Assembly (NCBI GenBank): GCA_004791255.1
Contig: SRUQ01000008.1
Location: 265,484 to 329,483 of the forward strand
Length of the DNA: 64,000 nt
Source: a bacterium M00.F.Ca.ET.205.01.1.1
GTDB taxonomy: Bacteria; Pseudomonadota; Alphaproteobacteria; Rhizobiales; Rhizobiaceae
Direction of reading: 5' to 3'
Shown here: one piece after another, positions 8,788 through 17,691 of the stretch
How the letters are laid out: each line of letters opens with the position of its first letter
Numbering within the stretch: the first letter of the stretch is position 1
Notes under the pieces: generated by a model
What the model saw: the letters and a program-made list of their open reading frames with translations, nothing else
Told to the model about the DNA's origin: nothing
The model's database searches: none
Made by a program: the position numbers and the translations under genes

Positions 8788-9108
8788 TCCACCTTGCCAG
8801 GGGAAAGGCCTGTCGAAATCGCTATACGGCCATTCTATCGAGCGAAAGCGCGCTTCGGCGCCGGGCGCATTCCCCGTTCGCGCACGGGATTGCGTCCGAG
8901 TTATCCATCGTATTTATGTGATCGCGCTTCGTTGCCTTGAACGCCGTCCCAACCTTTAGGTTCACGAGCATCGATCCGATGGCCATTGGTCGGATACCGA
9001 GAGGGACAGGGCGCCGTACGCTGGCGCCCCAAAAATGCATCCCTACCCCAAGGGACGGTGAAACCTTCTCCACTCTCGGTGATTAACCCTGATCTGAAAG
9101 GCGAATCC
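8788..9108. other. 321-base intergenic stretch
   Basis: Only two things stand out. The open continuation of the gene at 8125-8787 reaches 8913, and there is a 7-bp inverted repeat, GGGCGCC/GGCGCCC, at 9009-9029. The repeat is followed by A residues on the + strand, so it is not an obvious terminator for either direction. The right end must hold the promoter of the small gene at 9109. Confidence 0.4.
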
Positions 9109-9315
9109 ATGCCGAGACGACAGGGGATGGCGACAACAGCCATGCGGCCAAGAAAGCCCCGTTCGCGCCCGCTAAAAGGCGAGGAAACAGAGGTGAAGCA
9201 TATTGTGGAGACCCAGAATGTGTCGCCAGACCAGGCGCGGGAACTTCTGCGTCGATATGGACACGATTGGCGCAAGATAGAAGAAGCCGCGAAGTCCTAC
9301 AAAGACGAAAAATAA
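9109..9315 (+). CDS. Small DUF3606-like protein
   Basis: A 68-residue basic protein starting MPRRQGMATTAMRPRKP, with a ribosome site (AAGGCGA) before ATG 9109. The second half, VKHIVETQNVSPDQARELLRRYG and what follows, resembles the short helical DUF3606 family, in which a VSxxQ/L...Y/VG pattern recurs; assignment is tentative. It is followed 39 bases later by another very small gene, and both may belong to one transcript with the CsbD-like gene. Confidence 0.6.
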   Translation: MPRRQGMATTAMRPRKPRSRPLKGEETEVKHIVETQNVSPDQARELLRRYGHDWRKIEEAAKSYKDEK

Positions 9316-9354
9316 GGATTGCCTAGTTGGAGGGGCGATCCGGGAGGAAATTCC

Positions 9355-9516
9355 ATGCCAACCAAAATCAAAGATGCGCCACCGAAGCAGCCCGACCGGA
9401 GGAAGCCACCTGTGACTCGTCCCGACAAGGAAGCACCATCATTTGAGCATGTCGATCCACCGCCGCGAGATGTGCGCGAAGCTCCGGCACCAAATCCAAA
9501 CGGCGATAAGAAGTAA
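9355..9516 (+). CDS. Very small proline-rich protein
   Basis: A 53-residue Pro/Lys/Asp-rich, probably disordered protein (MPTKIKDAPPKQPDRRKP...). The start at 9355 is supported by GGGAGGAAATTCC directly upstream, the strongest ribosome site in this area. No homologous domain is recognised. Because of its length and low complexity the call rests mainly on the ribosome site and on its place between two similar small genes. Confidence 0.5.
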   Translation: MPTKIKDAPPKQPDRRKPPVTRPDKEAPSFEHVDPPPRDVREAPAPNPNGDKK

Positions 9517-9725
9517 CCGCCGGCGCGCGCCGAAACCTCTGGGTATCTTGCAGGGTGGAAGCCGATTTTTTGCATGTGCCCTGAGCCATGTCCTTGCTCA
9601 CAGAACGTTCCGCAAGTCATAGGTTCATGGGTGATGGAGACGCGCCAGACCCAGTGATCGCCTCTCGGAACATAAGGAGCTAACGACCGTTTTGCCTTTG
9701 TGTAAAACCAAGGAGGCTGTTGACC

Positions 9726-9929
9726 ATGGACTGGAACCGCGTTGAAGGAAACTGGAAACAGGTCAAAGGCAAGATCAAGGAGCAGTGGGGCAAACTCACC
9801 GATGACGATCTGGACCGAATCGCCGGCAAGCGCGACCAACTGGAAGGCAAGATTCAGGAACGTTACGGGATTGAGAAGGATAGGGTGCGTCGAGATATCG
9901 ACGACTGGTATACACGCCAAGGCTGGTAG
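9726..9929 (+). CDS. CsbD-family stress protein
   Basis: A 67-residue CsbD-like protein. The family hallmark MDWNRVEGNWKQVKGKIKE is at the N-terminus, then WGKLTDDDLDRIAGKRDQL and a C-terminal WYTRQGW. AGGAGG lies nine bases before ATG 9726. CsbD proteins are small hydrophilic helical proteins induced in general stress responses in many bacteria; a biochemical activity is not known. A strong hairpin follows at 9952-9973, so it is probably the end of its transcript. Confidence 0.93.
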   Translation: MDWNRVEGNWKQVKGKIKEQWGKLTDDDLDRIAGKRDQLEGKIQERYGIEKDRVRRDIDDWYTRQGW

Positions 9930-9951
9930 GATTGGCGTTGGCCATTGAAAG

Positions 9952-9973
9952 GCGCTGCCGCTTGGCAGCGCCA
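9952..9973 (+). terminator. Hairpin terminator after CsbD gene
   Basis: A perfect 9-bp stem GGCGCTGCC/GGCAGCGCC with a GCTT loop, 22 bases after the CsbD stop, followed by ATCTTT. The T-run is weak but the position and stem strength fit an intrinsic terminator. Confidence 0.7.
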
Positions 9974-10028
9974 TCTTTGATGGACCACCAAGCGCCTCCC
10001 GGAACCGCACCTAGCCGCAAGGGGGGGG

Positions 10029-10235
10029 TTGCAAAGCGTGCTCGTCGTGTTTTCGACGCGGGACTACGCAGTTGCAGCCATCGCCCGAATGCAGATGCCG
10101 AAGGGTGTCCCTCACGCCGACGTGCCGACCATTGCGCCCTGTTTGGAACAAGAGGTTTTTCTGTCCGTTGGGATGAGCGACACCGTTTTGCGATCAACGC
10201 AGGTGAGGGACGGGTCCGACAAAAACGGAGAATAG
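10029..10235 (+). CDS. Doubtful small ORF upstream of DUF1236 gene
   Basis: A possible 68-residue product from TTG 10029, after a run of G residues that could act as a ribosome site. The sequence begins LQSVLVVFSTRDYAVAAIAR, which is protein-like, but no family is recognised. It ends two bases before the ATG of the DUF1236 gene, an operon-like spacing. Listed because of that spacing; it may equally be a chance frame. Confidence 0.25.
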   Translation: MQSVLVVFSTRDYAVAAIARMQMPKGVPHADVPTIAPCLEQEVFLSVGMSDTVLRSTQVRDGSDKNGE

Positions 10236-10236
10236 T

Positions 10237-10536
10237 ATGAAAATCCACCTTAGAACCGCTGCGGCCAGCTTGTTCATTCTTTTTGGGGTGGGGGCCGCCG
10301 CCGCCGAGGACATAATAATTCAACCCGAAGAAGACACTGTCATCCAAGAATATGTGAAAAAGGAGCCGTTGGGATCAATCAAGTTGCCAGGTGTGGAACT
10401 CAACGTCGGCACCGCTCTGCCGGATACGGTCGAACTTCGTGAAGTCCCCAAGGTCAAATACCGCTACGTGGTGATCGACAACCGGACGGTTCTCGTGGAC
10501 CCCGGTACGCGCAAGATCATCAAGGTCTACAACTGA
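10237..10536 (+). CDS. Secreted DUF1236-like protein
   Basis: A 99-residue exported protein. Residues 1-23 are a clear signal peptide (basic MKIHLR, hydrophobic core, AAAAED cleavage region). The mature part carries VELREVPKVKYRYVVIDNRTVLVDPGTRKII, the pattern of the DUF1236 family widespread in rhizobia. GGAGAA precedes the ATG. The family has no established biochemical role and is periplasmic by prediction. A hairpin at 10558-10576 follows. Confidence 0.85.
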   Translation: MKIHLRTAAASLFILFGVGAAAAEDIIIQPEEDTVIQEYVKKEPLGSIKLPGVELNVGTALPDTVELREVPKVKYRYVVIDNRTVLVDPGTRKIIKVYN

Positions 10537-10557
10537 GTACTCATCGTCGTCTTTATG

Positions 10558-10576
10558 GCCCCGCCTTCGGCGGGGC
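10558..10576. terminator. Hairpin between convergent DUF1236 and 10630-10842 genes
   Basis: Perfect 8-bp stem GCCCCGCC/GGCGGGGC with a TTC loop, 21 bases after the DUF1236 stop and 53 bases beyond the end of the convergent gene. No long T-run on either side. Likely a shared transcription end. Confidence 0.6.
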
Positions 10577-10629
10577 TGCTAAGGCTGTGAGTCTCGCGAT
10601 CCGGCAAGCGACCTGACAGAGGCCGATGA

Positions 10630-10842
10630 CTAGGCCTTGCGGCGCTTCGAAAGAGCCTTCATTAGTTCCGCTTCGGTGATGACCCCGTTCTGAAAAACGA
10701 TGACGACTTCCTCGGCGAGGGCTTCCCTCTGCTCCCTGTCTTTTTGGGCTAGACGGCGCTCTTTGCACAAAAGATCGAACACCCGCTGGAGCAAGTCCAG
10801 ATCAGCGGGCTCGGATATTCCGCTGTAGCGTGTCAGAGGCAT
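10630..10842 (-). CDS. Small hypothetical protein
   Basis: A 70-residue helical, charged protein starting MPLTRYSGISEPADLDLL and ending ELMKALSKRRKA. ATG 10842 follows GAGGGCGG; the frame continues to a GTG at 10884 that lacks a ribosome site. The pattern DLDLLQRVFDLLCKER...EEVVIVFQNGVITEAEL looks like a short helix-turn-helix-like or adaptor fold common among rhizobial unknowns. No function is assigned. Confidence 0.65.
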   Translation of the reverse strand: MPLTRYSGISEPADLDLLQRVFDLLCKERRLAQKDREQREALAEEVVIVFQNGVITEAELMKALSKRRKA

Positions 10843-11071
10843 AGGGCCGCCCTCAATTGCCAACCCTGGCTTGTATTTTGCCACAGTCTACGCGGAATTC
10901 AATCGGGCTTGAGGGGATCGGTCCGCGGCACGGCGCACACACATCTTCGTCGCAGCGGTCCTCTCCGAATACGCTTACGCAACATAATGCCCATCGCGCG
11001 CGTTCTACCGATGGAGGAGGTAGGGCCGGACTAACAGACGGCCTCCATGCAGCGACAAGATCGAGGCAACC

Positions 11072-11521
11072 ATGATGCCTAAGTTCAAAGAAGCGCTTGA
11101 GCGCGGAAAGCAGGCGAGGCGTCGGCAGGAGGAGCACGCCTACAATGAGACGGCGGAGCAAGTTGCCCCTGTGACCGACTTCGGCGCGCAGGCCAGGGCT
11201 TGGCTAAACGACGTTGCGATTGCGTCGTTGGAAGCGGCCAAGGCTGACGTGGCAGGCGAGATTGCTGTCGACATAGACACCGCCCCACGCCGCCAGGTCA
11301 AAGCGTCAACGCCATCCATTCGGTTCCAAATCTACAGGAAGCGAGAACCGGAGAAGAAGATCAGAAAGACGTTCACTGTCGGCGTTCAGTTGAGTGGAGG
11401 GGTCTCAGTGTCCGCGCCTGGGATCGTGGCGAAAGATGTGGGAAACATAGGCGACAGGTCTGATGAGCGGTTCCGTAACTTGGTAGCCGAATTGATCGAG
11501 GACGCCGCTAAAAGCACTTAG
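11072..11521 (+). CDS. Hypothetical protein
   Basis: A 149-residue soluble protein beginning MMPKFKEALERGKQARRRQ. The N-terminal third is a charged helix; the middle (ASTPSIRFQIYRKREPEKK, then FTVGVQLSGGVSVSAPG) looks like beta-structure. No known motif. The start could also be the second Met at 11075. Its end lies about 270 bases from the tRNA-Thr gene, inside the presumed integrated patch. No function can be suggested. Confidence 0.6.
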   Translation: MMPKFKEALERGKQARRRQEEHAYNETAEQVAPVTDFGAQARAWLNDVAIASLEAAKADVAGEIAVDIDTAPRRQVKASTPSIRFQIYRKREPEKKIRKTFTVGVQLSGGVSVSAPGIVAKDVGNIGDRSDERFRNLVAELIEDAAKST

Positions 11522-11793
11522 TCAACCTGTAGGAAAGGTAGCTCAATGGCACGGTGCGGGTGTAGCTGCCCCCATCGCCTCGGAATTGAGATCCTTGGCT
11601 ACGTTGACCCACTCGGCGCATAGATGGCAGGCTCAATCGCAACGCCGCATTGTCACGACCTCCGAGACTAGAGGTCCACCAACGAAACTGACCCAGCCAT
11701 CAATCCCCGTCCGATTTGTTACATGATTTGTAACGTCAGAATGGAAAGAAAGCGTTGTGCGTCAAAGGGCTTCAGCGATTTCAAGGGGATAGA

Positions 11794-11869
<76 letters not shown>

Positions 11870-12031
11870 CGCTGATGGCGGGGCTTCTGCCATATCAAAC
11901 CGGCAAGCGCAAGGCCAAGAACAACGCAACTGTGAAAGCCTTTGCCGGATAGCTTTCGATGACATGGCCGTGCCACAATGTTGGCTATGCCTGAATGGGC
12001 GTGCTGGCCGGGTGCCGGCCGGGACGGGACG

Positions 12032-12208
12032 ATGAGCGACAAGACAATTCCAGCAAAAAAGGGCGGTGCCGGCCGCAAGGATCGGCTTGCAGAGCAATTG
12101 CGGGCCAATTTGCAGAAGCGCAAGGCGCAGTCGCGCTCGCGGCGCACCGGCGACGCCGATCACCGGCCTGACGGGCTCGCGGCCGCCGGGAAAACGCAGA
12201 AAGATTAA
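12032..12208 (+). CDS. Small conserved protein upstream of murA
   Basis: A 58-residue Lys/Arg-rich protein (MSDKTIPAKKGGAGRKDRLA...) with a ribosome-site-like GGGACGGGACG before ATG 12032. Its composition (AEQLRANLQKRKAQSRSRR) suggests a basic, possibly nucleic-acid-binding peptide. Short proteins of this type upstream of murA are familiar from rhizobial genomes, but I know no function. It is 129 bases from the murA start. Confidence 0.6.
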   Translation: MSDKTIPAKKGGAGRKDRLAEQLRANLQKRKAQSRSRRTGDADHRPDGLAAAGKTQKD

Positions 12209-12337
12209 CTCGAATCGGCCACTCTTGGCCGGGGACAGCCGAAATCCTATTTCTTGAACCTGATCGGCCAATGGTCTAGACGGGCCGATACTCAAACGAT
12301 TGAACCGGCTTTTTCGAGCCGAGAGGGACGTTTTTCC

Positions 12338-13630
<1,293 letters not shown>

Positions 13631-13688
13631 GCGAAATCGGCATTAGCCCGCCTCTACGCCGGTGGGTTGGCGAAAGCTGAGGCGACAT

Positions 13689-13717
13689 CCGATCTCCCCT
13701 GCAAAGGGGGCGATCGG
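13689..13717. repeat. Imperfect palindrome in murA-DUF2948 spacer
   Basis: CCGATC and GATCGG flank a CTCCCC...GGGGG core, forming a 29-base hairpin within the 207-base spacer. Its composition resembles the dispersed intergenic palindromes of Mesorhizobium-type genomes. It could also end murA transcription, though no T-run follows. Confidence 0.5.
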
Positions 13718-13837
13718 CAGCTTCCCCCACGGCGCCTTTCCGTGATTGCCCCGAGCGGGATCCGCGTTGCGGTTGCACCGATCGGAAAGACCGCCTAACA
13801 GAAGGCTGAACAGTCAACCTTCAGGTGTGCATTCCGC

Positions 13838-14272
13838 ATGGCAGCCTTAAAACTCATCGCGCTCGACGACCAGGATCTGGGCATTGTCTCGGCTCATGTC
13901 CAGGACGCCGTGATGAAGGTTTCGGACCTCGAGTTCCTGCCATCGGCCAAGCGTTTCGTGCTGACCATGAACCGCTTCGTCTGGGAGGCAAAGTCGGGCC
14001 TGTTTCGCCAGCACAATGAGCGGCGGCAGGCCGTGCTGCATTTCGACCGGGTGCTCGGCGCCAAGACCAGCGGCATTGCGCGCGACAAGCCGGCCGAAGT
14101 GCTGTCGCTGCTGGCGGTGAGCTTCATCGAGATCAGCAAGCCTGCCGGCATCGTCGAACTGATCTTTTCGGGCGGCAGCGCGATCATGCTCGATGTCGAG
14201 TGCATCGAGGCGCGCCTCGCCGACATAGGCGGCGCGTGGGAAGCCACGTCGCGTCCTGCCCACAGGTCCTGA
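13838..14272 (+). CDS. DUF2948-family protein
   Basis: A 144-residue protein of the alphaproteobacterial DUF2948 family (MAALKLIALDDQDLGIVSAH..., then RFVLTMNRFVWE and IVELIFSGGSAIMLDVECIEARL). The family almost always sits directly upstream of hisD, as here with a seven-base gap, but its activity is unknown. The AIMLDVE...LAD segment suggests a small alpha/beta fold. Probably co-transcribed with hisD and the following genes. Confidence 0.9.
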   Translation: MAALKLIALDDQDLGIVSAHVQDAVMKVSDLEFLPSAKRFVLTMNRFVWEAKSGLFRQHNERRQAVLHFDRVLGAKTSGIARDKPAEVLSLLAVSFIEISKPAGIVELIFSGGSAIMLDVECIEARLADIGGAWEATSRPAHRS

Positions 14273-14279
14273 GTATCCG

Positions 14280-15572
14280 ATGGCTATCACGCTTCGCCAA
14301 TCCGACGCCGATTTCGAGCAGCGTTTCGCCGCCTTCCTGACGACCAAGCGGGAAGTGTCGGAGGACGTCGATGCCGCGGTTCGCCAGATCATCGCGCGCG
14401 TGCGCGCCGAGGGCGACGCGGCCCTGATCGACTACACGCTGAAATTCGACAAGGCCGACCTGAACAAGCTAGGCATCGCCGTCTCCAGGGACGACATCGC
14501 AAAGGCCTATGCAGAGGCCGACCCGCAAACGGTCGAGGCGCTGCATTTCGCGCGCGACCGCATCCGCTCGCATCACGAGCGGCAGAAGCCCAGGGACGAC
14601 CGCTATACGGATGCGGCCGGCGTCGAGCTCGGCTCGCGCTGGACGGCCATCGAGGCGGTCGGGCTCTACGTGCCCGGCGGTACGGCAAGTTATCCGAGTT
14701 CGGTGCTGATGAACGCCATCCCGGCTGGGGTGGCCGGGGTCGAGCGCATCGTCATGGTGGTGCCGGCTCCCGGCGGCATCATCAATCCGCTGGTGCTGGT
14801 GGCGGCCGACATTGCCGGCGTGTCTGAAATCTACCGCGTCGGCGGCGCCCAGGCGATCGCAGCACTTGCCTACGGAACCGGGACGATCCGGCCCGTCGCC
14901 AAGATCGTCGGGCCGGGCAATGCCTATGTCGCGGCGGCGAAGCGCCAGGTGTTCGGCACGGTCGGCATCGACATGATCGCCGGCCCTTCGGAAGTGCTTG
15001 TCGTGGCCGACGCGGACAATGATCCGGACTGGATCGCCGCCGACCTTCTCGCCCAGGCCGAACATGACGTGTCGGCGCAGTCAATCCTGATCACCGATGA
15101 TGCGGCTTTCGGCGTTGCCGTCGAAGCGGCGGTCGAGCGCCAGTTGAAGAGCCTGCCGCGCGCCGAGACGGCGGCGGCGAGCTGGCGCGATTTCGGCGCG
15201 GTGATCCTCGTCCCGACCATCGAGTCCTCGCTGCCGCTGGTCGACCGTATCGCGGCCGAACATGTCGAACTCGCCATCGCGGATGCGGAGGCCTTTCTTT
15301 CCAGGATGCGCAATGCCGGCGCGGTGTTTCTCGGCCGTCACACGCCGGAAGCCATCGGCGACTATGTCGGCGGTTCCAACCATGTGCTGCCGACGGCGCG
15401 CTCGGCGCGTTTCTCGTCGGGCCTGTCGGTGCTCGATTTCGTCAAGCGCACCTCGATCCTGAAGCTGGGGCCGGAACAATTGCGGGCGCTGGCGCCCGCG
15501 GCCATGGCGCTGGCCAGCGCGGAAGGCCTCGACGCGCATGGCCGTTCCGTCTCCAGACGGCTGAACATGTAG
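14280..15572 (+). CDS. hisD: Histidinol dehydrogenase HisD
   Basis: A 430-residue zinc enzyme that oxidises L-histidinol to L-histidine in two NAD-dependent steps, the last steps of histidine synthesis. Conserved segments include GLYVPGGTASYPSSVLMN near 125, KIVGPGNAYVAAAKR, GIDMIAGPSEVLV and LAQAEHD carrying zinc-site Gln/His residues, AEHVELA near 330, and DYVGGSNHVLPT near 362. Length is normal. It lies between DUF2948 and UPF0262 in the conserved rhizobial order, six bases before the next start. Confidence 0.98.
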   Translation: MAITLRQSDADFEQRFAAFLTTKREVSEDVDAAVRQIIARVRAEGDAALIDYTLKFDKADLNKLGIAVSRDDIAKAYAEADPQTVEALHFARDRIRSHHERQKPRDDRYTDAAGVELGSRWTAIEAVGLYVPGGTASYPSSVLMNAIPAGVAGVERIVMVVPAPGGIINPLVLVAADIAGVSEIYRVGGAQAIAALAYGTGTIRPVAKIVGPGNAYVAAAKRQVFGTVGIDMIAGPSEVLVVADADNDPDWIAADLLAQAEHDVSAQSILITDDAAFGVAVEAAVERQLKSLPRAETAAASWRDFGAVILVPTIESSLPLVDRIAAEHVELAIADAEAFLSRMRNAGAVFLGRHTPEAIGDYVGGSNHVLPTARSARFSSGLSVLDFVKRTSILKLGPEQLRALAPAAMALASAEGLDAHGRSVSRRLNM

Positions 15573-15578
15573 GCTGAT

Positions 15579-16064
15579 ATGTCCGACTCCGATCAAACCC
15601 GCGCCAGGCTGATCGATGTCGAGCTCGATGAATCGATCGGCCGCTCCACGCCCGATGTCGAGCATGAGCGCGCGGTGGCGATCTTCGACCTGATCGAGGA
15701 GAACAGTTTTCAGCCGGTCAACGACGGCGGCGCCGGCCCCTACCGGCTCAAGCTGTCGCTGGCAGAGTCCCGGCTGGTCTTTGCCGTGACGCGCGAGGAT
15801 GGCGGCGACGTCGTCACCCATATCCTGTCGCTGACGCCGCTCAGGCGCATCGTCAAGGACTACTACCTGATCTGCGAGAGCTACTACGACGCCATCCGCT
15901 CCTCGACGCCGAGCCATATCGAGGCAATCGACATGGGCCGACGCGGCCTGCACAATGAGGGCTCGCAGACGCTGATGGACCGGCTGGCTGGCAAGATCGA
16001 CATCGACTTCGACACGGCGCGCCGGCTGTTCACGCTGGTCTGCGTGCTGCATTGGCGGGGCTAG
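15579..16064 (+). CDS. UPF0262-family protein
   Basis: A 161-residue protein matching the UPF0262 family of alphaproteobacteria (LIDVELDESIGRSTPDVEHER, then RIVKDYYLICESYYDAIR and IDMGRRGLHNEGS). The biochemical role is unknown. It follows hisD by six bases and overlaps the next gene by 13 bases, so it is surely in the same transcript. Confidence 0.93.
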   Translation: MSDSDQTRARLIDVELDESIGRSTPDVEHERAVAIFDLIEENSFQPVNDGGAGPYRLKLSLAESRLVFAVTREDGGDVVTHILSLTPLRRIVKDYYLICESYYDAIRSSTPSHIEAIDMGRRGLHNEGSQTLMDRLAGKIDIDFDTARRLFTLVCVLHWRG

Positions 16065-16513
16065 CCCTGGCTGCCGGCGCCCTGCCCCGTTCGGTCCTGT
16101 TCCTGTGCGGCATGAATGCCGTGCGTTCGCCAATGGCCGAACTGCTGGCGCGCCGGATGCTGCCGGCCACTATTTTCGTTGCCTCCGCCGGCGTCCGCGC
16201 CGGTGAGCGCGACCCGTTCGTCGATGCCGTGCTTGCCGAGGAAGGTCTGTCGCTGGGCGAACGCCATCCAAGAACGATGGATGACCTCGAGGACGACTAT
16301 TTCGACCTGATCGTGACGTTGGCGCCGGAAGCGCACCATGCGGCACTTGAGCTCACCCGTTCGCTCGCCGTCGAGGTCGAATATTGGCCGACGCCCGATC
16401 CGACTGACGCCGGCGGCACGCGCGAGCAGATCATGGCCAGTTATCGCGACGTGCGCGAAAGGTTGAAAACCCGCATAGTCCGCCGATTCGCTCCCATTCA
16501 GGCCGCCGATTAA
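16052..16513 (+). CDS. Low-molecular-weight protein-tyrosine-phosphatase/ArsC-like protein
   Basis: A 153-residue phosphatase-fold protein. The P-loop CGMNAVRS gives the CX5R signature with Cys19 and Arg25, and the C-terminal WPTPDPTDAGG supplies the acid Asp of this family. It starts at TTG 16052 inside the end of UPF0262. Related proteins dephosphorylate phosphotyrosine or reduce arsenate; the location in a histidine/initiation-factor block instead of an ars cluster favours a housekeeping phosphatase role. Annotation pipelines often call it low-molecular-weight phosphatase or arsenate reductase. Confidence 0.88.
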   Translation: MAGLALAAGALPRSVLFLCGMNAVRSPMAELLARRMLPATIFVASAGVRAGERDPFVDAVLAEEGLSLGERHPRTMDDLEDDYFDLIVTLAPEAHHAALELTRSLAVEVEYWPTPDPTDAGGTREQIMASYRDVRERLKTRIVRRFAPIQAAD

Positions 16514-16600
16514 GCGTGTTCACAAGCGGACGAATATCATATAGGTTCCGCCGAAATTTCCGGCCGGGCGCCGGGAAAGCAATCCAAGTAAAGGTATCGA

Positions 16601-16819
16601 ATGCCGAAGGAAGAAGTCCTCGAGTTTCCGGGTGTGGTCACGGAACTGCTGCCCAACGCCATGTTCCGGGTGAAACTCGAAAACGAACACGAAATCATCG
16701 CCCATACGGCCGGCCGCATGCGCAAGAACCGCATCCGCGTGCTGACCGGCGACAAGGTCCTGGTCGAAATGACGCCCTACGACCTGACCAAGGGCCGCAT
16801 CACCTATCGTTTCAAGTAA
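16601..16819 (+). CDS. infA: Translation initiation factor IF-1
   Basis: A 72-residue IF-1 with the full S1-like OB fold: [22 protein letters not shown], then [28 protein letters not shown], and the terminal KGRITYRFK. It binds the 30S A site during initiation. AAAGGT before the ATG provides the ribosome site. It precedes maf by 27 bases. Confidence 0.98.
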
Positions 16820-16846
16820 GATCGCCAGGACCCGGCTGGAATCGCG

Positions 16847-17473
16847 ATGAGCATTTTGCAGAAGCTGGTGCTTGCCTCGGGTTCGCCGCGCCGCATTGAA
16901 CTCTTGCAGCAGGCCGGCATCGAGCCGGACCGGGTGCTGCCCGCCGACATCGACGAGGCGCCGCTGCGCGCCGAGCATCCGCGCTCGCTGGCCAAGCGGC
17001 TGGCGACGGAGAAGGCCGAGAAGGCGCTGGCCTCGCTGAAATCGGAAGCCGACTATGCGCCGGGCTTCGTGCTTGCCGCTGATACGGTGGTCGCTGTCGG
17101 ACGGCGCATCCTGCCGAAGGCCGAGACGCTCGACGACGCCTCCAACTGCCTGGGGCTGCTCTCCGGCCGCTCGCACCGGGTCTATTCCGGCATCTGCCTG
17201 ATCACGCCGGGCGGCAAATTGCGTCAGCGGCTGGTCGAGACGCGGGTGCGCTTCAAGCGGCTGCCGCGCGAGGAGATCGACGCCTATGTCGCGTCGGGAG
17301 AGTGGCGCGGCAAGGCCGGCGGCTACGCCGTCCAAGGCCTGGCCGGCGCTTTCGTCGTCAAGCTGGTCGGCTCCTACACCAACGTCGTCGGCCTGCCGCT
17401 CTATGAGACGGTTGCGCTGCTTTCGGGCGAAGGCTTCAAGGTCCACCAGAGCTGGCTGTCCGCGCGGCCATGA
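16847..17473 (+). CDS. maf: Maf-like nucleoside triphosphate pyrophosphatase
   Basis: A 208-residue Maf protein. The N-terminal signature LASGSPRRIELLQQAGI, the GFVLAADTVVAV block with the catalytic Asp, and GKAGGYAVQGLAGAFV are all present. Members hydrolyse (deoxy)nucleoside triphosphates, often modified or non-canonical ones, to monophosphate and pyrophosphate; the dTTP/UTP or m7GTP subtype is not clear from reading. It overlaps yacG by four bases. Confidence 0.95.
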   Translation: MSILQKLVLASGSPRRIELLQQAGIEPDRVLPADIDEAPLRAEHPRSLAKRLATEKAEKALASLKSEADYAPGFVLAADTVVAVGRRILPKAETLDDASNCLGLLSGRSHRVYSGICLITPGGKLRQRLVETRVRFKRLPREEIDAYVASGEWRGKAGGYAVQGLAGAFVVKLVGSYTNVVGLPLYETVALLSGEGFKVHQSWLSARP

Positions 17474-17667
17474 GCCTGGACGACAAGGTAACCCCGCTGC
17501 GGCCGAAGCGGCCCTGCCCCGAATGCGGCAAGCCGTCGGCGCGCGAGACCTATCCGTTCTGCTCCAAGCGCTGCAAGGACATAGACCTCAACCGTTGGCT
17601 GAAGGGCGCCTATGTCATCAGCGGCCGCGACGACGAGGAAGAACCCGACGCCGACGAGCCGAAGTGA
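17470..17667 (+). CDS. yacG: DNA gyrase inhibitor / zinc-binding protein YacG
   Basis: A 65-residue YacG. The four zinc ligands are in CPECGKPS and PFCSKRCKDIDLNRWL, and the tail is acidic (DDEEEPDADEP). In E. coli YacG binds GyrB and inhibits gyrase. The ATGA overlap with maf shows translational coupling and ends the core operon. Confidence 0.96.
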   Translation: MSLDDKVTPLRPKRPCPECGKPSARETYPFCSKRCKDIDLNRWLKGAYVISGRDDEEEPDADEPK

Positions 17668-17670
17668 TCG

Positions 17671-17691
17671 AGGCCGCCGTTCAGGCGGCCT
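17671..17691. terminator. Bidirectional hairpin between yacG and agaL2
   Basis: Perfect 8-bp stem AGGCCGCC/GGCGGCCT with a GTTCA loop, just after the yacG stop and including the stop codon of the convergent GH4 gene. No T-run on either side; its place between convergent genes suggests a shared transcription end. Confidence 0.6.

Larger units (their letters stand above)
9930..10236. other. 307-base stretch between CsbD and DUF1236 genes
   Basis: It holds the probable CsbD terminator (9952-9973) and one doubtful small open frame (10029-10235). Nothing else is recognised. The ribosome site GGAGAA for the DUF1236 gene is at the right end. Confidence 0.5.

Noticed and set aside
9009..9029. GGGCGCC/GGCGCCC inverted repeat as a terminator
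   Set aside because: It is followed by A residues, not T, on the + strand, and no gene ends just before it on either strand.
11537..11600. tRNA-like stretch with GGTAGCTCAATGGCA
   Set aside because: Only a D-arm-like piece is present; no acceptor, anticodon or T arm can be paired.
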